From: Adiantum capillus-veneris
Lineage: Eukaryota > Streptophyta > Polypodiopsida > Polypodiales > Pteridaceae
NCBI GenBank assembly: GCA_014529385.2
Contig: CM043960.1
Coordinates: forward strand, 121,429,543 to 121,493,542
Direction of reading: 5' to 3'
Length of the DNA stretch: 64,000 bases
Under the pieces are notes generated by a model. The model was not told the DNA's origin, made no database searches, and worked only from the letters and a program-made list of their open reading frames with translations. Each line of letters opens with the position of its first letter. Positions within the stretch are counted from its first letter, which is position 1. Of this stretch, positions 33,162 through 47,168 are shown in pieces. A program made the position numbers and the translations under genes.

Positions 33162-36100
33162 GTCACGACAAGAAAATCCCAACGATTGATTGAGAAAAAG
33201 TGAGGCTTTTAAAGAGTATGAAATCTTTATCAGCTTTAAAACGTATTGAAGCAATTATGCTTGCTCAAAAATTGGGATACAAGGAGCCTATTATCAAAGT
33301 ACATGAGACCAAGAATTTATATAAAACAGTTAAATATTTAGTATAATCTCAAATAGATCTCCATTGAGGAGATGATCGAGTAGATTGTTATAATATTATG
33401 GAATCTACAAAAGCTCTTTATGTATCTTTTAGAGTGCTTATGAAAATTTGTCTTTCAATGTTATATGTAACTTTTGACTTTGACATTCCAAATGCTCAAT
33501 TTTAGTTTACTGACAAATTCAAATGTTTGTTGTTTTACAATTTGTATCCGTTGCACCATCAAGGACAATCTACATGGCCATAAGGCCATATGTGATGTTA
33601 TGAGCTTAGGGGAGCTGCACTTTATAGTATCAACACCCCATGAACCTAGCGCAATACATTGGCTTATGTTCTTCCACAAGATACTTACTGATTGTGGCTA
33701 AGAATAAATGTCCTAAGATCATCCTAAGGTTTCTAACAAGGCACTTAAGATCTCCCTTTTTCACATTATTAAAGTTCCTTTATGCTATTTAGAAATGGAG
33801 CCTTATGGCCTTTGGGTCATAGAGATCGTTTGTTCTCTGCCCACATTTTAACAAAGTGTGGCCATATGAAGCCAAACTATTGGCACTGTATGATCCTACA
33901 CATATGCCCACGCTAGTTTATCAACAAAAAACTCTATGATCTTAAGGCCAAAAATTGTTATATTAACTTCTACAAGACTTTTATTAATTGCAGTCATAGG
34001 AGGCGCACCTATGGCATTAACACCCTATGACCCATAAGGCCATAAGTTGACATATGTTATTCCAAAAAGCACTTTCCTTGTGTGGCTTGGAATTAGAACC
34101 CTTTAGACTTAATATCATGAAAGGCTATCTTCTCTAAGCTACATAATGAAAAGCACAAGCCTCTTACTTTTGCAAACTAGAAATAACGGCATAACTCGCT
34201 TAGGCCACACTTAGGTTCCATCTATTGATAGAGGTAAAGGAGGATCTTAGCCTTTCAAGGAACATAAAAATATTTGATAATCTTACAAAGCATTTATGTC
34301 ATTTGGAATCACGGAACCCTATGATCCTATGTCCATCGGAAGACAACATATCCACACCATATGGTATCATAACCCTATGATATTGAGGCCATAAGACAAA
34401 AAGGTGTTGTAATGAGAACTCACTATAGGGTATCTTATAACCTCAAAGATATTAAGTCTTCTGTTATCGATTTTTTGATCTCATTGTGGTTTGAAAAAAG
34501 TTTTGCTATTATAATGTCATAAACTAGAAGAATTTCTTCTCATATTACATCAAGTATCTCATTGAAAGTGGAATAATGATTTGATAAGCTACCAACTTCT
34601 TTTAAACAAAAGAAAAAAACTCAATTAAGAAAAAGCTTCAAAAAATCGTTAATTTTTGGACTGATGAAGTGAATCCTATGTGAGGAGACATCTCTCACCT
34701 AAGAAGCATTGATAATATAATTGTTTGATGCTCCCATCATTTTCTTGTTAATACCTATTTTATTTGAGGTGATGAAAACTACCAAAATGATGTTGACCAT
34801 TGATAATGCTACCAAAATGGTATTTGTTGAACACTCTCTATCTTGGAGATGCTATAATTCTTGCACTTAGTACTTTGTTGTACATGAAATAAATACTATA
34901 AATTTTATAAAATGAGTTTCTGGAAATCTTTGTGCACAACCCATACAGATTTTGTGTAATCAATTTGTAGGCCTCTTATTAGTCACATCAATGGTGTTTT
35001 TAAACACATCCTTTTTTGAGACACTACCTCTACAAGTTTTAAAACATGCATTGAACTTTTGAGAGACCATATCCAAAATCTTTGTTGAAGTTTTAAAGTA
35101 TGTATTGATGAAAATGTGGCATGTTAATATAGATTCTTGTTGGGTATGCAAGCCCTTGTGCGTCTAGTCTATGGGAAACTCCCTTTATGAAGCATGCAGG
35201 TGGCTTCACTTGGAGTCCAAGTTATGCATGGCAAGTTTTCATTTTGTATTGTAGGTTTTCAATACAATCAATAGTGTGCAATTTTGTTCTCTCTATTTCA
35301 AGATGTATCGAATCTCTCTCTCTCTCGTCCTGCTACACCTGACACCATGGCTCCCCAAAGGCTACATCCTCCATAGCTTCTTTCCTAGAAATTCTTTGGC
35401 ACAAACATATATTCTTTGACACTCAATGACACTATAGGTGCCATAGATGACAAGATATGGTCTTCGGGCCATATGTACTCCTCAATATTCTTTAGGTTTT
35501 TTTAATGATCAAATGTTAATTTAGGTGTTGCACATACTATAGTGTAGTTGATACTTGGTAGTGTTTTAATATTGGGACTAGTTATTTTTTTGTACTTGAG
35601 ATTAAGGTGACCAATTTTATGATAAGAGTTTTTGGTGCTCTTTGTGTCTAGATATTATAATTTTGGTTGGAATGTTCAATACATGTGTTGCTTAGTAGAA
35701 TCCATATTTATGAGCTTTGATATTTTTTAAAGAGTTTCTTTTATACAAATCCTTTTGCAAAAATCTATATCAAAAGTCTTCTTATAAAAATAAAAATATA
35801 AAAGTCAAATTTGGATGCTAGAATCATGACATCTTATCTAAATTAAGGAAAAATTGAGCTTAAAAATAGTAAAATAGCATTATCTAATATGCCATTTTAG
35901 CATTTGGAAAACATGATTTTCTCAATTTATCTAAAATGGTGTTAGTATTGCAAACCAACCATTAGTCTTGTTATTGCATAGCTTGTGTACAAATTGCACA
36001 TGCCAAAGGATTTGGGAGGGATGTGAGACCGACATGGCTTCCTGCAATTTGATGAGCACGAAGTCCACTCCTAGGCCCACCAACAAGTCAACAAGCACTC

Positions 36101-36611
36101 CCCCCTCAAAAAATTTATTAGTTCCCACCCCCATTTCAGCACAAAAGATGGGGAGGTGTTGAAATGTTGGCACATGCAAAGAAACATCGAACTATCATCG
36201 TAGATAATCAAGACTCCAACATTTTTGGTGCACTAGCCCTGTGCAATGTGAATGAAGGAGGAGAGCAAAGCTCTACTCATCATGTGTTCTCCATGGACAA
36301 TAAGGTTGTGTTCATACAAGCTAGCAAGATGTGGATGATGATGGTTTTGTTAACCTTGCAAAAGAATTTAAATGTTACTCTTAGAATTGTTGTGAATCTT
36401 TTGTTTGCTTCCCATCCTTGAGCACAAATTCTTGTTTTTATGAAAATTCTAATTATTGTGAAGACTCTACTAAGAATGCTCATCCATATGCTTCCAATTC
36501 TTTACCTTGAAACAAACCAATTCCAAGATTTTCCTGGAAGGTGTTATGGGGGGGCTTTGTAGACAGGAGTGAAGATTCGTGCCAGAGGGCTCAACTCAAA
36601 TAGATGTGGTG
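33162..36611 (+). other. AT-rich DNA without a recognisable gene; more TATGGCC-type palindromes
   Basis: Palindromic blocks related to those at 30.9-31.8 kb recur near 33575, 33805, 34010-34045, 34317 and 34380. From 34.5 to 36.6 kb I see only short open frames, a (TC)n at about 35312-35327, and no motif. The stretch 35150-35350 has a copia-LTR-like flavour but no boundary I can defend. Confidence 0.5.
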
Positions 36612-37088
36612 TGTCATAAAATCTAATACCTAACTAACACAAATGCTTTTATCATATTAAACTGGTCATTTAATGTGGGAGAATAAACGGGAACAAGAGT
36701 TAGAATATATATATGTGATTATGGATTTATCTCAGCATGGGATCAAAGTCAATGGGTCCAAATAAGAGATGGTCTGTCAAAGAGCAATGCTAGCTAATGG
36801 AGCTTGAAAGACCTTAGGGTTAGCTTCATTAAAGACCTCCAAAGGTTAGTAGTTAAAAGTCCTTAGACCTAGGACCTTAGGGTATTTTAGACCTTAGACA
36901 AGCTAAGCCTCTGCTTGAGGTGCTTGTCATGCTTGATGACTAAGGTGCTTGTCGTGCTTGATGACTAAGGTGCTTGGGGCGCTTGAGGTGCTTCATGACT
37001 AAGGTGCCTGAGGGGCTTGTGGTGTTCCAAAGTCAACATGATCTCTACAAAGGAGGGGGAGAGCTCTAAATCTAGGGGCATGAGAGAG

Positions 37089-37121
<33 letters not shown>

Positions 37122-37490
37122 AAGGCAAGCCCAAGACTCAAGAGGTAATAAGGACACATGTCAAGCACCTACACATGTTGCCCTCATGTGGTTCATAAAG
37201 ACTATTGGTTGACCTTTAAAGAAGTCCAATGAAAATTTAGTTTATTTAACTAATTGTTTAAGGATTATTCAAGCCCACTCTCTCAAATGGGTATGAAGGA
37301 CACTTGTCCTAATGCTACCCTTGTTGCTTTATATGCACAAAGCATGTGATTGTCTACGCTTGAGAAGGTCCAATCACCATCAAGGAAGATCTGGAAGAGG
37401 GGGTTGTTGACCCAAGCAAGGAGGGGGTGACATGTGTCCTTATTCTCTCTCTCTCTCTCTCTCTCTCTCATTCTTGCCCACATACCCTCT

Positions 37491-37563
<73 letters not shown>

Positions 37564-38254
37564 TCTCATAGTGTGTTGTGCAAGAACACAATCTCCTTCT
37601 CCAAGCTTGAGAAGTGGAGAGCCTACACTAAAAACTATTGGCTATGGAATGAAAATCCAACCAAGAGCCATGCTCCAAAGTGCATGCTTGACATCTTCTT
37701 CATCTCCATTACATGTTATTATGCTATGCTAAGCAACAAGAGTAATATCAAGTGTGGAGTCAATGTCTTTCTTGTATGTTACTTCTTCTTCCTCTTTGCT
37801 ACCCTCATTCCTTGCTAGCTCTCTCCACCTTCGAAGGTGTTTGAGGTCTTGGGACTGAGACCGGGGACAAGTTAATGCTTTGGTAAGATAGTTAAGGGAA
37901 TAATCTTGGTGCATGAATCTTTCCATCTTCATTGCACGAACAAGGTCTTAAGGAACATAAATCTTGTTTTGTACCAAGTCTTTCTACATGGGACAATCTA
38001 TAATACAAAAGCCTTTTGGAGGGGGTACCTCGACTCCAAGTAACTCCGATCCTCAACCGTTGTCAATTTCTATAATCCTTTCTCCCTCTCTTTTACAAGT
38101 ATTGTTTATACCAAGCTAATTAGTTGTAATGTTCATTTTGCTACTTTTAATCAAGTACTCTTCTTTTTCTCCTTAAAGAACCCTCTTAAAGGAAATTTTC
38201 ACTATGGTTATTTAAATTCCACTACTATCCATGTCATAGTCATATTCCGTTACA
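36612..38254 (+). repeat. E4 5' LTR
   Basis: 1643 bp, TGTCATAAAATC...TTACA, alignable to 52995-53892. It contains a minisatellite of AAGGTGCTTG units (about 36910-37015), (CA)n 37090-37119, (CT)n 37443-37469 and about 37489-37529, and (CA)n 37530-37561. Confidence 0.9.
36910..37030 (+). repeat. minisatellite within the E4 5' LTR
   Basis: Four to five units built from CTTGATGACTAAGGTGCTTG and GAGGTGCTTGTC. The same array is longer in the 3' LTR (53295-53465) and present inverted in E6 (about 55745-55880). Confidence 0.85.
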
Positions 38255-38255
38255 T

Positions 38256-38267
38256 TGGTATGAGAGC
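38256..38267 (+). other. E4 primer binding site
   Basis: TGGTATGAGAGC, one base from the LTR end, differs by one base from the TGGTATCAGAGC initiator tRNA-Met site of E2 and E5. Confidence 0.85.
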
Positions 38268-38914
38268 TATTGGTTTCTCTTTTCTTGCTTAAGAAGAGAG
38301 GTCCTTAAGTTGTCCATGAAAGGTTGGACCACTTCATTGCAAGAGGGTAAGTGAGACATGGATCTATTATCTTGGTTGACTTAGTTTGAAGTACACCGTT
38401 GGCAACTATCTCGGGGGAGGGGGTTCACTATGTATAAATTGTGTATATTGCATGTGTTCAATGGCTATTTCTAAAGCTTCTTATCTATGAATTTTTTACA
38501 AATAAAATACACCCTTTTTCTATTCAATCTATATTTTTTTTTCACAATTCCATTTTACAATACCCTTCTATATGTGAAAATGTGAAAAAAAATAGAAATA
38601 AAAAACCCCTTCTGTTGCACTCATGCGATTGCCACATAATTATTAAGTGACCCCTCTGAGGGAACTATAGACTTAATAATGGAGTCTTTCGGGGCTTGCT
38701 TTTGGCCTAACCATTATTCAGCTACTAGCAAGCTCAATAGGAACCATAATCAATTGGGCAATGTTAGACCCTCTCCACTACTCTTTGCAATCAACAATCT
38801 CTAAACCATGGGTGTGGCTGTTTGAGAGCTAATTTTCAAAGGTAAAGAAGAGTAGAAACTAAGGTTTTTGAGGGTACCAAAGCACAAAGTAGCATATACA
38901 TAAGTTCAATTAGC

Positions 38915-39105
38915 ATGGCTGACAATAATCAAGAGAGTAGAATGAATATTGACAACTTTGATTTTGCACATGAAGGTGCTATTGATGATGCCCCAATGTT
39001 TCTGAACTATCTTGTTACTAGGTTGCAACAAACTATGGGCAACCCTGCCCTGCAAGATGAAGTTACCCAACAACTTAGTGATTATGGTATTTTCCTACCT
39101 CTCCA

Positions 39106-39150
<45 letters not shown>

Positions 39151-39924
39151 GGAAGCCTCTTGTTGAGACTTTGAAAAGAAGGCTCTCTCCTATAAGAGAA
39201 GAGGAGGAATCCAATGAATGAGAAAGAAGTGAATCTTCAAATTCATCAAAAAGATGCGGCTCCACGAAGAGGGCGGTCTCAACAATCCCCAACTCCTCCC
39301 AAGAGGGAAAGATCATCATATAGACCTTCTCCTCGTCACTCTGAAAGGAAAGAGAGGAAACAAAGGAAGAAAAAGGCAAGAAAGTGGTCGCCCTCTTTTC
39401 CTTCTTCTTCAAATTCCTCCTCCTCCGATGAAAGCAGTGGTTATTCTCCTACAAGAGGAGAGGACATATCAAATCCTACCCTACTTGGAAAAGGTTTTAA
39501 AAGCTTAGAAAGTTCAAAGAAAGACAAAAGAGTATCTCTTTTCTCATCTGTGATTGCACCTTTGGTGCTACTGACAAAGTATTGGTCTTCATCCAACAAT
39601 CCAATGCGGCCTTTGGAGATGAGGGCTTCATAGAGCCCTCCAAGCTACACCATGTAGCTATGCACTTTCAAAAATCTGCTCGTCAATGGTGGGCTAGTCT
39701 CCGTGGGAATGGAAAAGCCCCAAGGACATGGAAAATTCTACAAGTTTCCACAATGAAGCGATTCCTTGCAAGCATTTCCAAGGACAAAGTGCATACTATT
39801 GAAGCTACTCTCCCACAAGTCTATATAGACAAGTTTTGGGATTTACATCTCCAAGCTACAATCTTCTAAAAGGTAGACTTCGTCGAGAAAAAACAACAAT
39901 TTTGTGTGGGATTACTTGAAGAAA
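38915..39924 (+). pseudogene. gag: E4 gag, left part
   Basis: Starts MADNNQESRMNIDNFDF like E2. A (GA)n tract (39109-39147) then runs through the coding sequence and shifts the frame. Arg/Ser-rich sequence and the capsid-like region (MHFQKSARQWWASLRGNGKA, FWDLHLQATIF) follow in changing frames, ending at CVGLLEE where E5 is inserted. Confidence 0.85.
39109..39147 (+). repeat. (GA)n microsatellite inside E4 gag
   Basis: About 19 GA units lie where E2 and E5 encode HHHDERTPRK. The tract translates as Arg-Glu repeats and is the site of the frame break. Confidence 0.92.
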
Positions 39925-41539
39925 TGTAACATTTAATGGCCTAAAAACTTGTGTGTAGCGGAAATTAACATGAACATAGGGGGCATTTCATTAGAATAGA
40001 TTCCTAATGAGAATTACAAGAGTGCTTGGGTGGAGAGAGCAACAAAAATCATAACACCTAGTTAGATACCAGGAACAATACTTTCAAAAGAGAGAGAAAT
40101 TAAGCTATTGACCACAGTTAAGGACCGGATTTACATGGATCCGGTCCCCCCTCCAAAAGGCTTTGTATTATGGTTGCTCCCATCAAGAGAGACATTGTAC
40201 AATACAATTCTTTGTGTTCCTTCAAGACTAGCTAGTGCAATGAAGATGAAAGGTTCATGCACTAAGCAAAACACTTATCAAACACAACATCAATTCTCCC
40301 CGGTCTCAGACCCAAGACCTCACACACCTTCGAAGATGGTGAGAGCTAGCAGGGTATGAGAGTAGATTGAGCTAGCAGGGTATGAGAGTAGATTGAGAGA
40401 AAGTAGGAGTATTCTTACGAGAAAGATGTACATCTCCTCACATAATCACTCATATTATCTTAGATTAGATTAGTAATTAGCATGGTAGAGGATATGAGCA
40501 TGCATTGAAGTTTGGATCTTGGTTGGATTTGCATCGCAAAGCCAAGAGTTGTTGGTGTAGGCCTCCCTTCTCACAAGCTTGGAGTAGGTGGTAAGCTTTT
40601 CATTAAAGCTTGAGAAGGAGAGAGAGTCTTCTTTACTTCACACATGAGATTGTGGGAGTGTGTGTGTGATAATGCCTTGCAAAAATCAGCCCCCTCTCTC
40701 TCTTGGTCGACCCCTCTTGCTATTTGCTCATGCTACCCAGGCTCATTGGACCTCCCTAGGGCTAGCCAATGACAATTAAGCAGCATAAGTGATAGCCTTC
40801 TGACATGTGTCCCCCTTTCCCCTTTTGTGAGAGCTTTAGGTAATTTAATAATTCAACTAAACTTTCATTGGACCCCTTTGCCTCCTGGCCAATAGGAATC
40901 AGGAAAGCCATTGGGCTGCTGAATGCTCATTGGACCCCTTGGGAGACTGTCCAATAGTCTTCTAGAGGGCTTAATTCTCATTGGTTCTTTTATTAAGTGT
41001 TTTCAAATTAATTAAACTAGATTTACTCTAGACTAATTCTCATTGGTCCACCTCCAAGGCCATCCAATAGGAATTGGGTACACCTTGTGGGCATCTGGCC
41101 TAGGGATTTGACATGTGTCCCTCATTCCCTTTGTGTAAAGGGAGCTTGTGTGTGTGTGTGACTTTCTCTCTCATCCCCTACAAGCAAGGCTCACCCCCTC
41201 CTATGTAGGGATTTGTAAAGACTTTTGGGACACACACAAAGCATCCAATTCCCCCCACGGTTGACCTTTGGACACAACCTTTAAATTTTGGAACCTTAGC
41301 ATTTTGGAAGCCTTAATGGGCTGAACCTTAGGGCCTTTTTAGCCCATTGTTGCACATGGCTCTTTTGCAGATGGCCCCCCGTTTGGATCCCTATTTTCCC
41401 TCCTTTGGATCCCTACTGTGGCCGGTTTGCTAGCTTAACCAATATTCTAGCTTTTTCTCCCTTGGCACTTCCCCATATTAAATGATGAGTTTAACATGAG
41501 AAAACCATTTAGGAGAATTAGATATTGATTATTATGACA
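39925..41539 (-). repeat. E5 3' LTR
   Basis: 1615 bp. It carries a private 27-bp duplication (GAGCTAGCAGGGTATGAGAG repeated, about 40340-40398) and the ATTGG/CCAAT modules at about 40740-41070. Confidence 0.92.
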
Positions 41540-41893
41540 TTACCTCTCTCTTGAAATCATAGTCGTCCTTGACTATGGTGTAGAGAAGATAAAGCATATT
41601 CATGAGTCCTTTTCTTAGCGGGTAGAGGATCCCTATGTTACCCTACGACATCATTCCACAATGGATGACTAGTCCATTTGGCGCTTGAGAGCCTGAGCTG
41701 CCGCAAGCATGTCTGCACATTAGTCCTATCAATCTTTCATAGTAGAGTGACAAGCTCTACTTGGTGTTTGGGAGACGTCGTCTCCACAAACTTGATCTAA
41801 GCATGCATACTACTTCATTTTTGTGCACAATAAAGAAAAAGAGAGTCTTATAAGACAAAAACTTTGTTCATTTTGAACATTTTGTACATTTGC

Positions 41894-44800
41894 TTACTGT
41901 TGGGAAGCATTGTAAGCATTGACAAGGTTTAGGTTATCCTTTAATTGTATGCCTTGCATCCATCTAGCATCTTCAAAAGGATAATTCTTAAACTTAATAA
42001 GATATCGTCGGATAGTCTTACCGCCTCTTAGTACCTGGCCTTCATGTCGGAGAATGGACTCGGGTTGCAGCACCTCTTCTTGGTGCTCGATCTCCGGTGG
42101 GTCTTCAGTAGTTGGTTCTTGAGGTGGCTCTCCTATGTAAGGCTTTAATAGGCTCACATGGAAAGCATTGTGTATGAGCCAATGATTGGGCAACTTGAGT
42201 TGATAGGCCATCTCATTGATTGGCCTAAGAATTTGGAAGGGACCATAGTACCTTTTTGCTAGTTTATCATAGTACTTTTGGTGTCCCGTAGGATTCTTGC
42301 CCATCGTGTGCCTTAATCGAGCCTTGGGAAATTTTAATAAGACCCAATCGTTTTCTTTAAAGGCTTGGGCTCTTCTGTGCTTGTCAGCAACAGCCTTTTG
42401 CCTTTGTTGTGAGATAGAGATAGCATCTTGAAAAGATTCTTGGTGGTCTTGGCTATACTCATCTGCAGCGAAGATCTTCCCATGTACCTTAAGTAGCAAC
42501 GGGCTTTTTTATCTTCCCTCAATTACCTCGAAAGGTGCTTCTCCCGTGGAAGTATGTACAGTGTTATTGTAAGCATACTCCACTAAGGGTAAGTACTTCT
42601 CCCATTGGGATCTTTGATCTACTTCCGTTGCATAGGCTTTTAGTAGATCGAGAATTGTTAGGTTAGCTATTTCACTTTGGCCATCCGTTTGTGGATGATA
42701 GGCCGAAGAGAAGTTTAGCCTTGTCCCTAAATTCTCAAAGAGACCCTTCCAGAAATTACTGGTCATTCTAGGATCTCTATCCGACACTATGGACATTGGC
42801 AAGCCATGGTACTTGAAAATTTGTGAAATGAAGAGAGTTGCCATTTGATGGGCTTTGATAGTCTTCTTGATAGGTATAAAATGAGCTTGTTTACTGAACC
42901 TGTCAATTTATCGTCCATATTCCCGTATTCCCATGGATAGACTTGGGCAATCCAAAGATAAAATCCATGGATATGCTCTCCCATGGTGAATTAGGGATTG
43001 ACAAGGGTTTAAGCAATCCAAGTTGCTTCCATCTATCAAATTTTGTCTTTTGGCATACCACACATTTAGAAACATACTCTTGTATGTTCACTTTCATGGT
43101 AGGCCAATAGAAATATGTTTCAATTCCCTTCAAGGTATACTGAATCCCTCTATGCCCCGCATAAGGTGGAGCATGAGATTCATACATTACTTTCTCACGT
43201 AATGAGTTAGTAACACATAGTCTATTGCCGTAGAGAAGATAACCATCTTGTAAAGTAAATGGTTCTTGTTTCTTCCCTAATGCAAGGGCTGAATCACATC
43301 TCTAAAATCAGGATCAATAGCATACTCATCTATCATTGAAGATAGATCATTGTGAGTTGCTATGGAAACCACATTCACTCTCGGCTGTCTTGAGAGTGCA
43401 TCAGCTACTTGATTATGCTTGCCAGCAATGTGAGCAATTTGAAAATGAAATTGCGAAAGGAGATTTTCCCACCTCATTTGTTTGTCGGAGAGCTTGGTCT
43501 GTGTCATGAAGTACTTAAGACTTTGGTGATCCGCTCGCAGAATGAAAGGAGTCCCCAATAAATAATGCTTCCATGAGTCTAAAGCATGTAGAACTGCAAG
43601 GAGTTCCTTTTCATATATGCCTAGATCTTTCTCAACAGGGTCGAGCCTTCGACTTTCATAGCCTATGGCGTGCCCTTCTTGAAGCAAAAGTGCTCCAAGT
43701 CAATCACCACAAGCATCACATTGGACCTCAAATGGTTTTGAGAGATCCGGTAGTGTAAGCACAGTTTGAGAGATAAGCTTTTCGAAAGCATTGTTCTCCT
43801 TAACAGACCATGTATACCTAACGCTTTTCTTTGTTAGGTCATGTAATGGTCCCGAAATTTGTGAGAACTTTTCTATGAAGCATCTATAGTATGCACACAT
43901 ACCTATAAAGCTTCTTAGTTCATGAAGATTCTTTGGTTTAGGCCATCCTTTTATTACCTCTAACTTTGATGGATCCATTTGGATGCCATCTTGAGAGATA
44001 ATGTGACCTAAATATTGAATCTCTTGCAAGAAAAATTCACTTTTCTTTTGATTAACATAAAGTTTATTCTCTCTTAAAACTTGAAATATTACCTGGAGGT
44101 GTTGCTTGTGTTCGTCTAATGAATTAGAGTAGATGATAATATCATCAAAGAACACTCCAGTGAAGGTTTGATGAGGCCTAAACAGCTTCTCCATCAAGCG
44201 GTTTAATGTGGTTGGTGCATTGGTCAAGCCAAAAGGCATGGCAATGTCTTCGTAAAGACCAAATGTGGTGCGAAATGCGGTCTTTACAATGTCTTGATCA
44301 ACTATCCTTATTTGATGATAGCCACTTTTTAGGTCAATCCTACTGAAGTAGGTCGATCCTTGTAGCTTATCAAATAGGTCTTCTACCTATGGAACGGGAA
44401 ACCTATTCTTGATAGTGATCCTATTTAGTGCTCTATAGTCGACACACATAAGATATGTGCCGTCTTTCTTTTGCACTGATAGCATAGGTGAGAAAAATGG
44501 AGATGAGCTACGCCTAACCATGCCCTTCTCAACTAACTCATGCACTTGCCACATAATCTCCTCTTGTTGAGCTTGAGAAACTCTATAAGGAGGTTTGTTA
44601 GGCGGTGAACTTCCTGGAAGAAGTTCAATTGCATGGTCATCATTACCTCGTTTAGGAGGTAGCTCACAAGGGATGTCATCAATAAAAACATCTTGAAACC
44701 TTTTGAGAAAATTGGATAACTCTAATTCCTTTTGGTTGCTTTTATTTTCTTTTGCTAAAGCATTAGGTTCATTTTGAGAATCTTTAAGAAAAATCATGTA

Positions 44801-46776
44801 CATGAAAATAGAGCTCTTTATTGACTTGTTGAAAGCTGGTGTATGTACAATGGGGATAGTGTTACCCATTTCCTTAGCATCTATATACATGTCTTTTTCC
44901 CTGAACTTAAGGGAGATTCTCCTTTTAGGGAATTTAACATTGGCAGTCAGGCGGTCAAACCATGGTGCCCCAAGGATTACATCCTCATGCTTGAGAGGAG
45001 AGATAAAGAAGTCCTCTTTGTCCACATAGCTTTGGACATGAAGCCTCAATTTCCCGATTAAGGGAGTGACTGAAGCTTCTTGCCCCTTGAAAGCACTGTC
45101 TGCTGTGGTAGAACATCTCCCATCTCATAGGCTTGTATGCCTAGCTTGGTGGCCAACTCTATAGATATAAAATTGTGAGTAGAACTGGGGTCAAAGAGAA
45201 TAAAATCATCATGTTCTTTTACCTTTCCCCAAGCATGGCATAGAGGAGATCCTTTGTGGTGAGTTTAGTGAGTCTCCTCCTCTTGGATTTCAACCAAGGT
45301 AGCTCTAGGAGGATCTTGGCGGTTGTTCTTTTGCCCTTGTTCGCCGCACTTGAAACACCGGTTATCCTTGCGATAACGCTCAAGCTCTTCAGGAGAGAGT
45401 TTGTTTTTACCTTTGTAAACTCCCTTCTCTTTAGCTTTGTTGGAGTTGCCCTTAGGAGACTTTTTGACATTGTCCTTCCCCTTAGGCTCGTTGGAACCCT
45501 TGTTTTCAGTGGGCTTATTATTTCTTTTAGCCCCCGTTTGGAAAATGATTCGAGAGGCCACCATAGTATGGTGTATTACCGCCGATATGGTACGTGGCCT
45601 TTGGGAGTTGACATACTCCACCAGCCTGCACAAAATTGTTGCTTTTGCTCTCCAAAATCCAACTTTTTGAAGAGAGTGGCTTTGAGTTGTAGGTCCCAAA
45701 ACTTGTCTACATATTTGTGGATGGATTCATAGGGAGAGAGCTTTAAGCTTCGCCATTCGGTGAGTACTTTGTCTTTGGCATCGGTGGCCAAAAACTGCTT
45801 CATAATGGAAGCTCTTAAAGCTTTCCATGTTCGCGGAGCTTCACCATTGGCTCGTAGGCTAGACCACCATTGCCTGGAGGACTTTTGAAAGTGCATAGCT
45901 ACATGGCATAACTTAGAGGACTCCGTGAAGCCCTCATCTCTAAACGCCGCATCAAATTGTTGGATAAAGGCCAAGACATTGTCCGTAGCACCAAAGGTGC
46001 TATCATAGGTAAGGAAAGAGATGCTCTTCCCTCCCTCTTTGAACTTCTTGAGCTTGGATGACCTCTTCCATGCGGCATAGGATTTCCTATGGCCTCTTAT
46101 TTTTTATGGTTCAAAGGTTGCACCATCACTTTCTTCAGAAGGTGAAGAATTTGAGGAAGGTGGAGAAGAGGGTGACCTCTTTCTCGCCTTTTTCTTGTCT
46201 TGATCTTCGTCGTCTTCACCATCACTTTCATAAGAGGAAGAGGATGAAGAAGATGGAGAAGAGGGTGTCCTCTTTCTTGCCTTTTTCTTCTCTTGCTTTT
46301 TATCATCCTTCTTTGAATTATGGTGTGGAGAAGGGTGCAATGGTCTTCTCCGCTTTGGTGGTGATGGAGAGCGTTTAGCCCGCCGTCTTTGTGGAGCCAT
46401 CTCTATCGAGGTGGTGGGAGACTCATTTATTTCTCGTTCCTTCGGTGTAGGCTCTTGAGTTCTCCTTTGGGAAGGAGATGCATCATCAAGAAGTAAATTC
46501 TTGAGCCCTTCGTATGGATTCTCTTCTTCTTCCCAAATCAGAGAGAGACCTCTTTTGGAAGTCTCACACGGAGGCTTCCTAGGTGTTCTCTCGTCATGGT
46601 GGTGAGCTTGAAGAATCCCATGAGCACGGAGCTGCCGTTGCACTTCACTTTGGAGAGATGGATTGAAGCCTAGAAACAAGATAGTTAACAAGCATCGGGG
46701 CATCATTAGTAGATTGCTCATTAGCAAAATCAAAGCTATCAACATTAATTTCACTCTCTTTACTATTGTCAGCCAT
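41894..46776 (-). pseudogene. gag-pol: E5 Gag-Pol, multiply broken
   Basis: Start MADNSKESEINVDS at 46776. A 14-bp deletion near 46667 shifts the frame; the HHHDERTPRK junction is in one frame here, unlike E2. A deletion near 45336 removes the His and last Cys of the zinc knuckle (CFKCGEQGQKNN remains). Protease has DPSST at the active site. RT blocks (VFFDDIIIYS near 44135, YLGHIISQDG), RNase H (GKHNQVADALSRQP), integrase (CVVCQ, VSDRDPRMTS, HPQTDGQSE) and the chromodomain (YLIKFKNYPFEDARW) are all recognisable but spread over frames. Breaks occur near 44390, 43690, 43300, 42905 and 42510. Confidence 0.9.
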
Positions 46777-47168
46777 TCTAACAACTTTTAGGTGTAAACT
46801 TTTCAGGTGTACTTTGGCACTTCAAGCCCTAGTTTCTACTCCTCTTTACCCCTTTAGAAAAAGTAAGCTACTGTACCCGTGGCTCGAATACCATTAATTG
46901 CAAGGAATAGAAGAGAGGGTCGTTCAACACCAAAACAACACCGGCTCCTGTCAAGCTTCTAATAGCTCAATAGTGGTTAACAAGACCCGTAGGACTCCAC
47001 TATTAAGACCATAGCTCTTGACGGTTATGCCCTGTTAGCTGCACAAAGGCAGGCACACTGCAAGGCTGAAAAATACCTATTCTACTTACTCAAAGGCAAT
47101 TAATAATACCAACCATTTATAGCTAGCTTGAGGACCTCCCTTCTTGAGCAAGAAAAGAGAAACCTTGT

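Noticed and set aside
35150..35350. Possible copia 5' LTR end near a TC repeat
   Set aside because: No TG/CA boundary, PBS or matching partner could be identified.
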